Origin: SHVZ01 sp041906305
Lineage (GTDB): Bacteria > Pseudomonadota > Alphaproteobacteria > SHVZ01
Assembly (NCBI GenBank): GCA_041906305.1
Contig: JAYRJL010000006.1
Span: 186,001 to 250,000, forward strand
Direction: 5' to 3'
DNA: 64,000 nt
How positions within the stretch are numbered: the stretch's first letter is position 1; each line of letters begins with the position of its first letter. Shown here piece after piece: positions 36,674 through 46,733 of the stretch. Position numbers and translations under genes: made by a program. Under the pieces are notes generated by a model, which had not been told where the DNA came from, searched no databases, and saw only the letters and a list, made by a program, of their open reading frames with translations.

Positions 36674-37900
36674 TCAATCCGATTTATCGGTTTCCTCGGG
36701 GTCGGGCAAGCCGACCCCGACCAGAGCGGCCAGCGATACCGCGAGCGCCGCCAGCCACCAGAATTGCCAGACGCCATAGCTTGCCATCGACACCGCGAGC
36801 GCGCTGACCAGGAAGGCGAGCCGGGTCGAGTGCGCGATGCGGCTCTCGACACGACCGAGCGCAAGGCCGACACCGCCGATCATGAGGGCCAGCAGCACGG
36901 GCCCAAGGATGCCGAGTTCGACGCGGAGCTGGAGCGCGGCGTTGTGGGTGTGCAGCGGCAGCGCCTGGCGTGTCCATTCGCCCTCGCGCGTCTTGAAGGT
37001 GACGTCGCGGTCGCCGCCGGGCAGAACCCGCGCCGTCTCCAGCCCCCAACCGAACCAGGGCCGCTCGTCGATACGGTCGACGGTGAACCGCCAGATCATC
37101 AGGCGATGCACCGCCGACGGCTTGATCTGGAGGTGCAGGGACTCCATGCCGGCGAGCGTCGAGACGACGAGGGGCGCGGCCAGGACACCGGCGATCGAGC
37201 CGGCGATCACGACGCGGCGCACGGTGACCGGCATCGCGATCGCGGCGACCCCGGCAGCGAACCCCACGAATGCGGCAAGGAACGCCGTCGTGTTCTCCAG
37301 CAACGTCAGCGCCGCGAAGGCGAGGACGAGGAACGCGATCCCCAGAACCGCGCCGCCGAAGCGATAGAGCGCATAGGCGGCCGGCCACAACATCAGCGCC
37401 AGCACCGTCGCCGCGCGATTCAGCATCACCGGCGTCGGCTCGCGCGAGCCGATCAGGTCGCGGCCTAAACGCAGCAGCGCCTGCCCCGTCAGGGCTTCGC
37501 TCAGCAACAGAACGGCACCGATCGCGGTCCCGATCGCCGCCCAGGCGGCAAGCCGCCGCCGGCCGCGACGGTCGAGCCGGAGCGCCTTGTCGAGCAGCAC
37601 GCCGCCGGCGAGGAAGGTGAGAAGCAGCCGGCCGGCCATCGACAGGCTGCGGTCCGGGTCGATCGACCAGAACCAGCTCGCGGCGCCGAGGATCACCAGG
37701 ACCGTCAGGATCGCCGTCGCGATCGCGAAGAGTCGATGGACCCGTGTCGGCCAGCCGTCGCCGATGACGACGCAGAGCGCCGCCGCCAGCATCAGCGGGG
37801 CGAGACCCAGCGGCGCCGCGATCGCCAGGGGCAGCGCCAGCGCGACCGCGAGGTTGAGCGCGCCGCCGGCGAGTCCGGGCGCGTTGCCGATCAGGCTCAT
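36674..37900 (-). CDS. O-antigen ligase/polymerase-like membrane protein (Wzy_C family)
   Basis: 408 residues with 11 or more hydrophobic helices. The large periplasmic loop holds the RPWFGWGLE motif and the downstream LHTHNAALQLRVELG segment, which together mark the O-antigen ligase (Wzy_C) family. Members transfer or polymerise glycans on a lipid carrier in the periplasm. The ATG at 37900 overlaps the stop of the Sua5 gene by 4 bp. Two glycosyltransferase genes lie 9 kb away at 46.7-48.8 kb, possibly in the same surface polysaccharide system. Confidence 0.82.
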   Translation of the reverse strand: MSLIGNAPGLAGGALNLAVALALPLAIAAPLGLAPLMLAAALCVVIGDGWPTRVHRLFAIATAILTVLVILGAASWFWSIDPDRSLSMAGRLLLTFLAGGVLLDKALRLDRRGRRRLAAWAAIGTAIGAVLLLSEALTGQALLRLGRDLIGSREPTPVMLNRAATVLALMLWPAAYALYRFGGAVLGIAFLVLAFAALTLLENTTAFLAAFVGFAAGVAAIAMPVTVRRVVIAGSIAGVLAAPLVVSTLAGMESLHLQIKPSAVHRLMIWRFTVDRIDERPWFGWGLETARVLPGGDRDVTFKTREGEWTRQALPLHTHNAALQLRVELGILGPVLLALMIGGVGLALGRVESRIAHSTRLAFLVSALAVSMASYGVWQFWWLAALAVSLAALVGVGLPDPEETDKSD

Positions 37901-38844
37901 CGGACCTTTCCGGGCAGCGGTCGCGGTGCCGCGGCACGGCGCAGCCGATCGTTGATCGCTCGGCCGAGGCCCTCCTCGGGGATCGGCATCACCGCGATCC
38001 CCGCGTGCTCCGGCCGGTCGAGGGCGCGCAGATAGGCGAAGAGATTTGCGGCGGCCTCGGTGAGATCCCCGGACGGGCTGAGGTTTCGGGCTCCCGAGGC
38101 GGTCGGCCCGAAGGCGAGCAGAGCCTCGCCCGGCCGCGCTTCGGTCACGCCGAGACGCACCGGCAGGGCCGGCGCGTAGTGGCTCTCGAGTTGACCCGGC
38201 GAACGCAGCGGCCCCTCTCCTGCCGATGCCAGAGGTCCCAGAATGGACTCGATCGCCTCGGCCGTCACGCCGCCGGGCCGCAACAGCGCCGGCCGGTCGC
38301 CGGAAAGGTCGACCACCGTGGACTCGATCCCGACCCGGCACGGTCCGCCATCGAGGACGACCGCGACCTTGCCGCCCATCGCGTCGCGGACGTCGGCGGC
38401 CGTGGTCGGGCTCAAGCGTCCCGACGGATTGGCCGAGGGCGCCACCAGCGGCCGGCCGACTGCACGCAGCAATGCCTGCGCCAGAGGATGGTCGGGCACG
38501 CGAACCGCGAGCGTGTCGAGCCCGGAAGATGCCAGCAGGCTCACCGGACAATCGTCTCGACGCCGGAGCACCAATGTCAGCGGCCCCGGCCAGAAGGCAC
38601 GCGCCAGCCGCCGGGCCGATTCGGGGAAGACGACGAGGCTTTCCGCTTCGGCGAGCCCCGGGACATGGGCGATCAGCGGATTGAAGACCGGCCGGCCCTT
38701 GGCCTCGTAGACGCGCGCGACCGCGGCATCCGAGGTCGAATCGGCGCCGAGGCCGTAGACGGTCTCGGTCGGAAAGGCGACGAGCCTGCCCTGGGCCAGA
38801 GCGGTCACCGCCTCGTTCATCGCGGAGTCGGTCGGGATGGTCAT
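37897..38844 (-). CDS. L-threonylcarbamoyladenylate synthase (Sua5 type)
   Basis: 315 residues: YrdC domain (residues 9 to about 205; FPTETVYGLGADSTSD, KGRPVFNPLI, VAPSANPSGRLSPT) plus the C-terminal Sua5 domain, joined by SPGQLESHYAPALPVRL, the linker that closes over the active site. The enzyme makes threonylcarbamoyl-AMP from threonine, bicarbonate and ATP for tRNA t6A37. The ATG at 38844 (MTIPTDSAM) is my choice; ATGs at 38859 and 38820 are alternatives. It is divergent from the ParA gene. Confidence 0.92.
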   Translation of the reverse strand: MTIPTDSAMNEAVTALAQGRLVAFPTETVYGLGADSTSDAAVARVYEAKGRPVFNPLIAHVPGLAEAESLVVFPESARRLARAFWPGPLTLVLRRRDDCPVSLLASSGLDTLAVRVPDHPLAQALLRAVGRPLVAPSANPSGRLSPTTAADVRDAMGGKVAVVLDGGPCRVGIESTVVDLSGDRPALLRPGGVTAEAIESILGPLASAGEGPLRSPGQLESHYAPALPVRLGVTEARPGEALLAFGPTASGARNLSPSGDLTEAAANLFAYLRALDRPEHAGIAVMPIPEEGLGRAINDRLRRAAAPRPLPGKVR

Positions 38845-38911
38845 CGATTGAGGGCGCATCTTGTGGGCCAGATGCCGGCTCCGCACAATAGGGCGATTCG
38901 AGGAGGGTCCG

Positions 38912-39524
38912 ATGGCGCGCATCGTGACTGTGGCGCAGCAGAAGGGCGGCGCTGGGAAGACCACCCTGGCGGCCCATCTCGCGGTCGCCTGGGCCAAGGA
39001 CGGCCACAAGGTCGGGGTCGTCGACATCGATCCCCAGGCGAGCCTGACCAAATGGTTCGCCGAGCGCGCCCGGGTGAAGGACGCCGTCCCGATCGAGCTC
39101 CGCTGCGTCGGCGGGTGGCGCGTCCAGGGCGAGGTCGAGAAGCTCGCGAAGCTGGTCGACATCGTCGTCGTCGACAGCCCGCCGCACGCCGAGACCGAGT
39201 CGAAGATCGCGGTCCGCACCGCCGACCTGGTGCTGGTGCCGGCGCAGCCGAGCCCGATGGATCTGTGGGCGACCAAGGTGACGCTCGATCTCGCCAAGGC
39301 CGAGAAGCGCCCGGCGCTGGTGATCCTCAACCGCATGCCGGCGCGCGGGAAGCTCGCCGATCAGATGCGGATGAAATACGCGGAGCTCGGCAGCCCGGTC
39401 GCCGATACGGTGCTGGGCAGCCGCGTCGCCTTCGCCTCGTCGATGCTGGAAGGCAAGGGCATCTCCGAGCAGGGCGGCGCGGGAGCGGCCGGTGCGGAGA
39501 TGAAGACGCTCGCCGCCGAGATCC

Positions 39525-39550
<26 letters not shown>
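38912..39550 (+). CDS. Orphan ParA-family ATPase
   Basis: 212 residues. The deviant Walker A motif is QQKGGAGKTTLA near the N-terminus, with VVDIDPQASLTKW as Walker A' and VVVDSPPHAETESK as Walker B. A strong AGGAGGG precedes the ATG at 38912. No parB gene or parS-like repeats are adjacent, so this is a lone positioning ATPase, perhaps for a protein cluster or other cargo rather than the chromosome. The 3' end overlaps cysQ convergently by 26 bp. Confidence 0.88.
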
Positions 39551-40292
<742 letters not shown>

Positions 40293-40293
40293 G

Positions 40294-42633
40294 CTACTCC
40301 GCCGCCCGCTTCGACCGGCCCGCCTGGATCGCGGCCCACACCTTTTCCGGCGTCGCCGGCATGTCGATGTGGCGGACGCCGTAGGGTTGGAGCGCATCGA
40401 CCAGGGCGTTGATGATCGTCGGCGGCGCGCCGATCGCGCCCGCCTCGCCGCAGCCCTTGAGACCGAGCGGGTTGGTCTTGCACTGCACCGGGTTCATGTC
40501 GAAGGCGACCGTCGGCACGTCGCCGGCGCGCGGCAGGCAATAGTCCATCAGCGAGCCGGTCACGAGCTGGCCGTTCTCGTCATAGCTGCAGTTCTCGAGC
40601 AGCGCCTGGCCGAGTCCCTGGCCGATGCCGCCATGGACCTGGCCCTGCAGCATCATCGGGTTCAGCACGGTGCCGAAGTCGTCGACGATCGTGTAACGCT
40701 CGACCTGGACCGTGCCGGTCTCGGGATCGACCTCGACTTCCGCGATGTGGCAGCCGTTCGGATAGGTGGAAGCCGGCGGAGTGAAGGCACTGGTGCCGCT
40801 GAGCTCGCCCGCCTCGATGCCGGCCGGCCGCTTCTTCGGGTCCTGGGCCGCCGCCGCGACCTCGAACAGAGTCATCCGCCGGTCGGTGCCGGCGATGGCG
40901 AACGTCCCTTCGCTGAACTCAATGTCGGCCTCGGAGGCCTCCATCACGTTCGCGGCGATCTTCTTGCCCTTGTTGATCACGTCGGTCGCCGCACCGTCGA
41001 TGCAGACGCTGCCGACCGGGATCGAGCGCGAGCCGCCGGTGCCGCTGCCCGACTTGATCGTATCGGTGTCGCCCTGGATCACGCGCACCTGCTCGATGTC
41101 GATGCCGAGCTTGTCAGCGGTCACCTGCGCGTAAGCCGTCTCGTGGCCCTGGCCGTTCGACTGGGTGCCGATCGCGACCAGAACCGCACCCGACGGCTCG
41201 ACCGTGATCCAGGCATTCTCGGCCCCGCCGCCTGAGCACGCCTCGACGTAGCAGGCCATGCCGATGCCGCGGATCCGGCCCTTCTTCTGCGAGGCGGCCT
41301 TGCGCGCGGCCGCGCCTTTCCAGTCGGCGAAGGCCATGCACTTCTCCATGGCGCCGGTGAAGTCGCCGGAGTCGTAGGTCTCGCCGAGCGCGGTCTTGAA
41401 CGGCATCGACTGCGGCGGGATGAAGTTCTTCCGCCGGATCGCATCGGGCGACATGCCCGTCTCGCGCGCCGCGACGTCGACCAGACGCTCGACGAGGAAG
41501 GCCGCTTCCGGGCGCCCGGCGCCACGATAGGCGTCGATCGGCACCGTGTGCGTGAACACGCCGACGACATGCGCATGGATCGCCGGGGTCGAGTAGAGAC
41601 CGGCGAGCATGCCGGTGCCGGCCATCGTCGGGATGAAGGGACCGTAGTTCGAGAGATAGGCCCCGAGGTTGGCGACCGTATGGACCTTGAGGCCGAGGAA
41701 GGTGCCGTCCTTCGCCATCGCGAGGCGGGCCTTGCTCACATGGTCGCGGCCCTGGGTGTCGGAAAGGAAGGCTTCCTGGCGCTCCGAGGTCCACTTGACC
41801 GGGCGGCCGACCTTCTTCGACGCCCACAAGACGAGCGCGTATTCGCGATAGAGGAACAGCTTCATGCCGAAGCCGCCGCCGACATCAGGCGTCACCACGT
41901 GGAACTTGTCCGCCTTCTCGTTCAGCGCCTCGGTGAGCAGGCCCTGGATCGAGTGCGCGCCCTGCGAGGAGGTGTAGAGGTGGTAGCGGCCTTCCTTGGC
42001 GTCGAAGTTGCCGAGCGCCCCGCGCGGCTCCATCGAGTTGACGATGATGCGGTTGTTGATCAGGTCGAGCTCGACGATCTTGTCGGCCTTGGCGAAGGCG
42101 GCGTCGGCCGCCTTGGCGTCGCCGAGCTCCCAGTCGAAGACCTGGTTGTTCTTGGCCTGCGGCCAGACCTGCGGTGCGCCAGCCGCGCCGGCGCTTCCGG
42201 TGTCGGCGGCGGCCGGCAGCGGATTCCAGTCGATGTCGATCAGCTCGGCCGCATCCCGCGCCTGGGCCGGGGTCTCGGCGACGACGAGCGCGACCGCATC
42301 GCCGACATGGCGCGCGGTATCGGCAACCAGAAGCGGATAGGGCGGCATCACCGACTTGGAGCCGTCGCGGTTCTTGATCGGCACCTTGCAGGGAATGTTG
42401 CCGAGCTTGTCGGCGATCGCGTCGGCGCCGGTCAGGACGGCCAGCACGCCGGGCGCCTTCTTGGCCTGGGCGACATCCTTGATCTTGAAGGTCGCGTGCG
42501 CGTGCGGCGAGCGGACGACATGGGCCGCGACCTGGCCCGGCAGGCTGATGTCGTCGGTATAGCGGCCGCGGCCGGTGATGAAGCGCACATCCTCCTTGCG
42601 GCGGACGGACTGACCGAAGCCGAACTGACCCAT
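40294..42633 (-). CDS. Form II CoxL-like molybdopterin-binding subunit (xanthine dehydrogenase family)
   Basis: 779 residues, the Ald_Xan_dh_C and MoCoBD domains in order. The active-site loop is AYRGAGR at 368-374, the form II signature; true aerobic CO dehydrogenase (form I) has AYxCSFR with the copper-binding cysteine. The catalytic Glu is E730 in GCGEAGAIGAPP and the cofactor motif GGGFGMK is at 252-258. Form II enzymes oxidise unknown aldehydes, purines or similar compounds. The FeS (CoxS) and FAD (CoxM) subunit genes are not adjacent here, so this subunit must use partners encoded elsewhere. It is followed by cysQ after one base. Confidence 0.9.
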   Translation of the reverse strand: MGQFGFGQSVRRKEDVRFITGRGRYTDDISLPGQVAAHVVRSPHAHATFKIKDVAQAKKAPGVLAVLTGADAIADKLGNIPCKVPIKNRDGSKSVMPPYPLLVADTARHVGDAVALVVAETPAQARDAAELIDIDWNPLPAAADTGSAGAAGAPQVWPQAKNNQVFDWELGDAKAADAAFAKADKIVELDLINNRIIVNSMEPRGALGNFDAKEGRYHLYTSSQGAHSIQGLLTEALNEKADKFHVVTPDVGGGFGMKLFLYREYALVLWASKKVGRPVKWTSERQEAFLSDTQGRDHVSKARLAMAKDGTFLGLKVHTVANLGAYLSNYGPFIPTMAGTGMLAGLYSTPAIHAHVVGVFTHTVPIDAYRGAGRPEAAFLVERLVDVAARETGMSPDAIRRKNFIPPQSMPFKTALGETYDSGDFTGAMEKCMAFADWKGAAARKAASQKKGRIRGIGMACYVEACSGGGAENAWITVEPSGAVLVAIGTQSNGQGHETAYAQVTADKLGIDIEQVRVIQGDTDTIKSGSGTGGSRSIPVGSVCIDGAATDVINKGKKIAANVMEASEADIEFSEGTFAIAGTDRRMTLFEVAAAAQDPKKRPAGIEAGELSGTSAFTPPASTYPNGCHIAEVEVDPETGTVQVERYTIVDDFGTVLNPMMLQGQVHGGIGQGLGQALLENCSYDENGQLVTGSLMDYCLPRAGDVPTVAFDMNPVQCKTNPLGLKGCGEAGAIGAPPTIINALVDALQPYGVRHIDMPATPEKVWAAIQAGRSKRAAE

Positions 42634-42700
42634 CGAAGGCTCCTTGGGGGATCTGACTCTTTGAGGACGGCGGATGATAGGCGCCCGGGCGGGGCGAAGG

Positions 42701-43135
42701 CTAGGACTTGAGACGGCTCGCGAATTTCGCCAGATCCTCCGGCGCCGCCGGCGGAATGTTCATGATGTCGTAGGTCACCTTGCCGTCCACGACCTTGGCG
42801 TAGTTCTGCGAGGTGATGTCGTGGCCGTCCTGCATCGGCACCACGTGCAGATGGGCGTGCGGCACCGCGAAGCCGCCGACCAGGAGGCCGACGCGCGGCG
42901 GCTTGAGCTCGGAACGGATCCTCTTCGCCAGACGCTGGGCGACCAGCAGCACCTTGGTCGCGGCGGCGTCGGGCAGGTCGGAGAAATGATCGACATGGAC
43001 CTTCGGGATCACCAGCACATGGCCGGGCTGGATCGGCCTGATGTCCATGAAGGCGAAGGTATCGGCATCGTCATGGACGATGTGGGACGGGATCTCGCGC
43101 ATGGCGATCTTGCAGAAGATGCAGGTGGCGGACAT
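42701..43135 (-). CDS. HIT family hydrolase
   Basis: 144 residues. The histidine triad is HAHLHVVPM, and CIFCKI at residues 5-8 carries two of the zinc ligands found in the bacterial HINT branch. Such proteins cleave nucleoside phosphoramidates or dinucleotides. The ATG at 43135 begins MSATCIFCKI, a typical HIT start. It is divergent from the RhtB gene and 67 bp upstream of the CoxL-like gene on the same strand. Confidence 0.92.
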   Translation of the reverse strand: MSATCIFCKIAMREIPSHIVHDDADTFAFMDIRPIQPGHVLVIPKVHVDHFSDLPDAAATKVLLVAQRLAKRIRSELKPPRVGLLVGGFAVPHAHLHVVPMQDGHDITSQNYAKVVDGKVTYDIMNIPPAAPEDLAKFASRLKS

Positions 43136-43237
43136 GGCTGCCTCGGGAGTTGCGGCCGGATTGTAGCGTCGAAAACCGGGGTTGCATCCCTCCCGATCCG
43201 GTGGATTTATCCTTCTCTTTGACCTGGGAGTCCCCGA

Positions 43238-43867
43238 ATGACCTTCGAGACCTGGCTCGCCTTCGCCGTCGCCTCCTTCGTGATCGTGACCATCCCCGGC
43301 CCGACCGTCCTCATGATCGTCTCCTACGCCCTCGGCCACGGGAAGCGCGCCGCCTACGCGATCGTCGCCGGCGTGGCGCTCGGCGATTTCACCGCCATGA
43401 CCGCGTCGATGCTCGGCCTCGGCGCCCTGCTCGCCGCCTCGGCCGAGATCTTCACGGCGGTGAAGTGGATCGGCGCGGCCTACCTGATCTATCTCGGGGT
43501 CAAGCTGTGGCGGGCGCCGGTATCCTCGGGCGAGGAGATCGCCGCCCCGGTCGAATGGACCCGCTGGCGCGTCTTCGTGAACGCCTATGTCGCGGCGACG
43601 CTGAACCCGAAGGGCATCGTCTTCTACGTCGCCTTCTTCCCGCAGTTCATCGATACGACACAGGCGATGGTCGGGCAGATGGCGATCCTGGTGCCGACCT
43701 TCATCTTCTTCGGCACGACGAACGCGCTGTTCTACGCGCTGCTCGCGTCGTGGGCGAAGAATCTCATCCGCAAGCCCGCGGTCCAGCGCGGCGTCAACCG
43801 GACCGGCGGCGGGCTGCTGATCGCCGCCGGCGCGGCGACGATCCTCTGGCGCCGCGCGCCGGCTTAA
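43238..43867 (+). CDS. LysE/RhtB family amino acid exporter
   Basis: 209 residues, six predicted membrane helices. The IPGPTVLMIVSYALGHGKRAA motif and IYLGVKLWR are characteristic of RhtB-type exporters, as is LNPKGIVFYVAFFPQFID in the middle. Substrates in the family are homoserine, threonine, lysine, leucine and others; not determinable here. The convergent acetyltransferase ends 7 bp downstream. Confidence 0.9.
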   Translation: MTFETWLAFAVASFVIVTIPGPTVLMIVSYALGHGKRAAYAIVAGVALGDFTAMTASMLGLGALLAASAEIFTAVKWIGAAYLIYLGVKLWRAPVSSGEEIAAPVEWTRWRVFVNAYVAATLNPKGIVFYVAFFPQFIDTTQAMVGQMAILVPTFIFFGTTNALFYALLASWAKNLIRKPAVQRGVNRTGGGLLIAAGAATILWRRAPA

Positions 43868-43874
43868 AGGGGAC

Positions 43875-44339
43875 CTACCGGAGAATCTTTTCCATCCGGT
43901 AGTTCAAGAGATCCTGGCCGCGCACATGCACGGTCTGGGCTGAGATCACGCGGAAGCCCTTCTTCTCGAAGAAGGGCTTCGCGGTGATGCTGGCCTCGGT
44001 GTAGAGGCGACCGAGCTTCTGCGCGGCCGCGGCCTCCTCGAGCTTCGCCATCAGCGCGGTGGCGACGCCACGGCCTTTGAATTCGGGGTGGACGTACATC
44101 ATGTCGACATGGCCGTCGGGCTCGAGATCGATGAAGCCAGCGATCCTGCCGTCGATCTCGGCGACCCAGGTCGGCCGGCTGGCGCGGCGCTCCACCCATC
44201 GCTCGCGCTCGACCACGTCAGGCGCCCAGGCCATGACCTGCGCCTCGGTGTAGTCGCGGATGGCGGTTCGCCGGACCGCCTGCCGGAACAGATCGATCAG
44301 CGCGTCGACATCGGCGGGGACGTAAGCGCGGACGATCAC
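43875..44339 (-). CDS. GNAT family N-acetyltransferase
   Basis: 154 residues. It opens with IVRAYVPADVDALIDLFRQAVRRTAI, and the acetyl-CoA binding motif A is MYVHPEFKGRGVATALMAKLEE. The C-terminal FFEKKGFRVI is the usual motif B. A GTG start at 44339 overlaps the TPR gene stop (GTGA). Similar small GNATs acetylate unknown small molecules or proteins. Confidence 0.87.
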   Translation of the reverse strand: MIVRAYVPADVDALIDLFRQAVRRTAIRDYTEAQVMAWAPDVVERERWVERRASRPTWVAEIDGRIAGFIDLEPDGHVDMMYVHPEFKGRGVATALMAKLEEAAAAQKLGRLYTEASITAKPFFEKKGFRVISAQTVHVRGQDLLNYRMEKILR

Positions 44340-45109
44340 GGCGCCTTGATGTCCAGCCTCGCCAGGTTCTCGCGGGCAGCATCGCCGGCCGCCGAGTCCG
44401 GGGCGCGCTGCAGCACCGCGATCCAGTCCGCCCGCGCCTCCTTGTCGTTCCCGGAAAGGCGCCGGAGCATGCCTCGCTCGACCAGGGCTTCCGGGAAGCC
44501 CGGCCTCAGAGCCAGCGCCGACTCGACATCCTGGAACGCCAGGTCGAAGGCGTCGACGTAGCGATAGGCGGTGGCGCGGAAGACGTAGGCCTCCGGCCGT
44601 TTCGAATCGAGCTCGAGCGCCCGATTCAGGTCGTCGATCGCCTCGTAGTAGTTGGTCGCGGCGGCAAGCGCGATCGCCCGGTCGATGAACAGGTCTGGAT
44701 CGTTGTCCTTGAGGCGGATCGCCTCGCCGAAGGTGGCGACTGCCCGCGGCAGGTCGCCGGCCATCACCCAGACATTGCCCGCCTGTCCCAACGCCTCGAC
44801 GCGCATCGCCGGATCGCGGGTCTCGACCGCGACGTCGATCAAGGCGTCGGCGGCATCGGCATACTTGCCGAGGTTGAGCAGCGCTGTCGCCAGGCAATGG
44901 CGGGCCGGCGCACCGCCCTTGAGCGCGATCATGCCGAGTGCCCGCTCCTCGCCGTCCTTCGGCTTTTCGCGGGCGAGCGTCATGCAGGCGCGGTAGGATT
45001 CCTCGCCGCCGATGATCTCGGCCCTGGCCGGCATCGTGAGCCCGAGAAGTGCGAGAAGGAGCGGCGCGATCACCCGTGCTAGATAGGTCGCCGGAGCCCG
45101 CCCGTCCAT
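44336..45109 (-). CDS. Exported TPR-repeat protein
   Basis: 257 residues with a signal peptide (hydrophobic IAPLLLALLGL, probable cleavage after MPARA). Several tetratricopeptide repeats follow, for instance LGQAGNVWVMAGDLPRAVAT, AIDDLNRALELDSKRPEAY and AFQDVESALALRPGFPEAL. TPRs mediate protein-protein contacts. The start is uncertain: the ATG at 45109 overlaps the divergent SDR start by two bases within CATG, while a GTG at 45073 would give a shorter signal peptide and leave a gap. It is coupled to the GNAT gene. Confidence 0.8.
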   Translation of the reverse strand: MDGRAPATYLARVIAPLLLALLGLTMPARAEIIGGEESYRACMTLAREKPKDGEERALGMIALKGGAPARHCLATALLNLGKYADAADALIDVAVETRDPAMRVEALGQAGNVWVMAGDLPRAVATFGEAIRLKDNDPDLFIDRAIALAAATNYYEAIDDLNRALELDSKRPEAYVFRATAYRYVDAFDLAFQDVESALALRPGFPEALVERGMLRRLSGNDKEARADWIAVLQRAPDSAAGDAARENLARLDIKAP

Positions 45110-45968
45110 GCCCCGTCTTTTCTGCTTCGGCCTCGGATATTCCGCCCTCGCGTTCGCCCGCGTCCTGAAGGGCCGCGGCTGGGCCGTCGCCGGCACCTGC
45201 CGGACGCCGGAGAGCCGCGCCGTGCTCGCCGCCGAGGGGATCGAGGCGATCTTCTTCGACCGCGCCCGGCCGCTTGCCGACGCGGCGGCAACCCTCGCGG
45301 GCACGACGCACCTCCTGGCGTCCGTTCCGCCCGACGACCAGGGCGACCCGGTGATCGACCTTCATGGCGCGGCCATCGCCGCGATCCCCACGGCCTGGAT
45401 CGGCTATCTCTCGACCACCGGGGTCTATGGCGACCGGGGCGGCGCCTGGGTCGACGAGACGAGCGATCTTCGCCCCGCCGGCGCGCGCGGGCGTCGGCGC
45501 GTCGAGGCCGAGGAGAGCTGGCTCGATCTCTGGCGAAAGCACGGCCGCCCGGTGCACCTGTTCCGGCTGGCCGGCATCTACGGCCCGGGCCGGGGGCCCT
45601 TCGAGCAGGTGCGTGCCGGCACCGCGCGGCGCGTGATCAAGCCCGGCCAGGTGTTCTCGCGCATCCATGTCGACGACATCGTGCGCGTGCTCGAGGCATC
45701 GATGGCGAAGCCCAATCCCGGCGCCGCCTACAACGTCTGCGATGACGAGTCGGCGCCGCCCCAGGACGTGATCGTCGAGGCGGCCCGCCTGCTGGGCATC
45801 GAGCCGCCGCCGGCGATCCCGTTCGATCAGGCGAACTTGACGCCGATGGCGCGCAGCTTCTACGACGAGTCGAAACGCGTCTCGAACCGGCGGATCAGGG
45901 AAGAGCTTGGTGTGACGCTCGCCTATCCGACCTACCGCGAAGGCCTGGCCGCCCTGGCGAGAAGCTGA
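45108..45968 (+). CDS. NAD(P)-dependent epimerase/dehydratase-like SDR (YeeZ type)
   Basis: 286 residues. The nucleotide-binding turn is FCFGLGYSALAFARVL, which departs from the usual GxxGxxG in the manner of the YeeZ-like atypical SDRs. STTGVYGDRGG contains the conserved Tyr, and the strand LFRLAGIYGPGRGP follows. The catalytic Tyr-x3-Lys pair is not obvious. Function unknown. GGAG lies 11 bp before the ATG. The 3' end overlaps the alpha/beta hydrolase convergently by 37 bp. Confidence 0.85.
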   Translation: MPRLFCFGLGYSALAFARVLKGRGWAVAGTCRTPESRAVLAAEGIEAIFFDRARPLADAAATLAGTTHLLASVPPDDQGDPVIDLHGAAIAAIPTAWIGYLSTTGVYGDRGGAWVDETSDLRPAGARGRRRVEAEESWLDLWRKHGRPVHLFRLAGIYGPGRGPFEQVRAGTARRVIKPGQVFSRIHVDDIVRVLEASMAKPNPGAAYNVCDDESAPPQDVIVEAARLLGIEPPPAIPFDQANLTPMARSFYDESKRVSNRRIREELGVTLAYPTYREGLAALARS

Positions 45969-46696
45969 TCCAAGGTCGATCCCAGAAGCGCCAAGTCGCG
46001 CTCGCCCGACAGGCGGTGGTCGCCGCCCGGGATCACCGTCACCGCCGTATCGGGACCGTCGATCGCACGCGCCAGCCGGAAAGAGAGATCGATCGGGACA
46101 TCGGCGTCCGCGGACCCGTGCAGCAGCCTGACGGGGAAGGTCGCGGGGATCCGGCGCGGCAGCACGAGATGCGCGGCCGCCTCGTCGAGCGCCCGGCGCG
46201 AGATCGGGTACGGATCGGGGCCATAGGCCGAGGGCCGCATCCAGACGCCATCGCGCGCCAGTGCCGCCCGCGCCTCCGGCGAAAGCGACGGCTCGATCAG
46301 CTCGCGCGTGAAGTCGGGCGCGGCGGCGATGCCGATGAAGCCGGCGACACGATCAGGCCGCAGCTCGGCGACCAGCGTCGCGATCCAGGCGCCCATGCTG
46401 GATCCCACCAGGATCTGCGGGCCGGAGGTCAGGCGGTCGACGACCGCGAGCGCGTCCGCCTTCCAGCGCCCGACAGTCCCGTCAGCGAGCCGACCGGTCG
46501 ATTCGCCATGGCCGAACGCGTCGAAGCGAAGGAAAGCACGATCCGAGGCGTGGCAACGCTCGGCGAGCCAGCTCGCCTTGGTGCCGTTCATCGAGGAGTT
46601 GAAGCCGCTGAAGAAGACCACGCCGGGCTCTTGCCCCGCCCCGCGACGGAACGCGATTTCGTGACCATCCGGCCGTGTTAATCTTTCCACCGACAT
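45932..46696 (-). CDS. Alpha/beta hydrolase (BAAT/acyl hydrolase-like)
   Basis: 254 residues. The nucleophile elbow is GSSMG in QILVGSSMGAWIATLVAEL; the acid is probably the Asp in LLHGSADADVP and the base the His in IPGGDHRLSG. FFSGFNSSMNGTKASWLAE is the oxyanion-side loop seen in a family of small serine hydrolases, including palmitoyl-protein-thioesterase-like ABHD10 relatives. Substrate unknown. It is divergent from the glycosyltransferase at 46734. Confidence 0.87.
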   Translation of the reverse strand: MSVERLTRPDGHEIAFRRGAGQEPGVVFFSGFNSSMNGTKASWLAERCHASDRAFLRFDAFGHGESTGRLADGTVGRWKADALAVVDRLTSGPQILVGSSMGAWIATLVAELRPDRVAGFIGIAAAPDFTRELIEPSLSPEARAALARDGVWMRPSAYGPDPYPISRRALDEAAAHLVLPRRIPATFPVRLLHGSADADVPIDLSFRLARAIDGPDTAVTVIPGGDHRLSGERDLALLGSTLDQLLARAARPSR

Positions 46697-46733
46697 CCCT
46701 GCCGCCGCTCCTCCTGCGTCCCCACCTTAGACG

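Noticed and set aside
40294..42633. True aerobic carbon monoxide dehydrogenase large subunit
   Set aside because: The active-site loop is AYRGAGR without the copper-binding cysteine of form I, and the medium and small subunits are missing.
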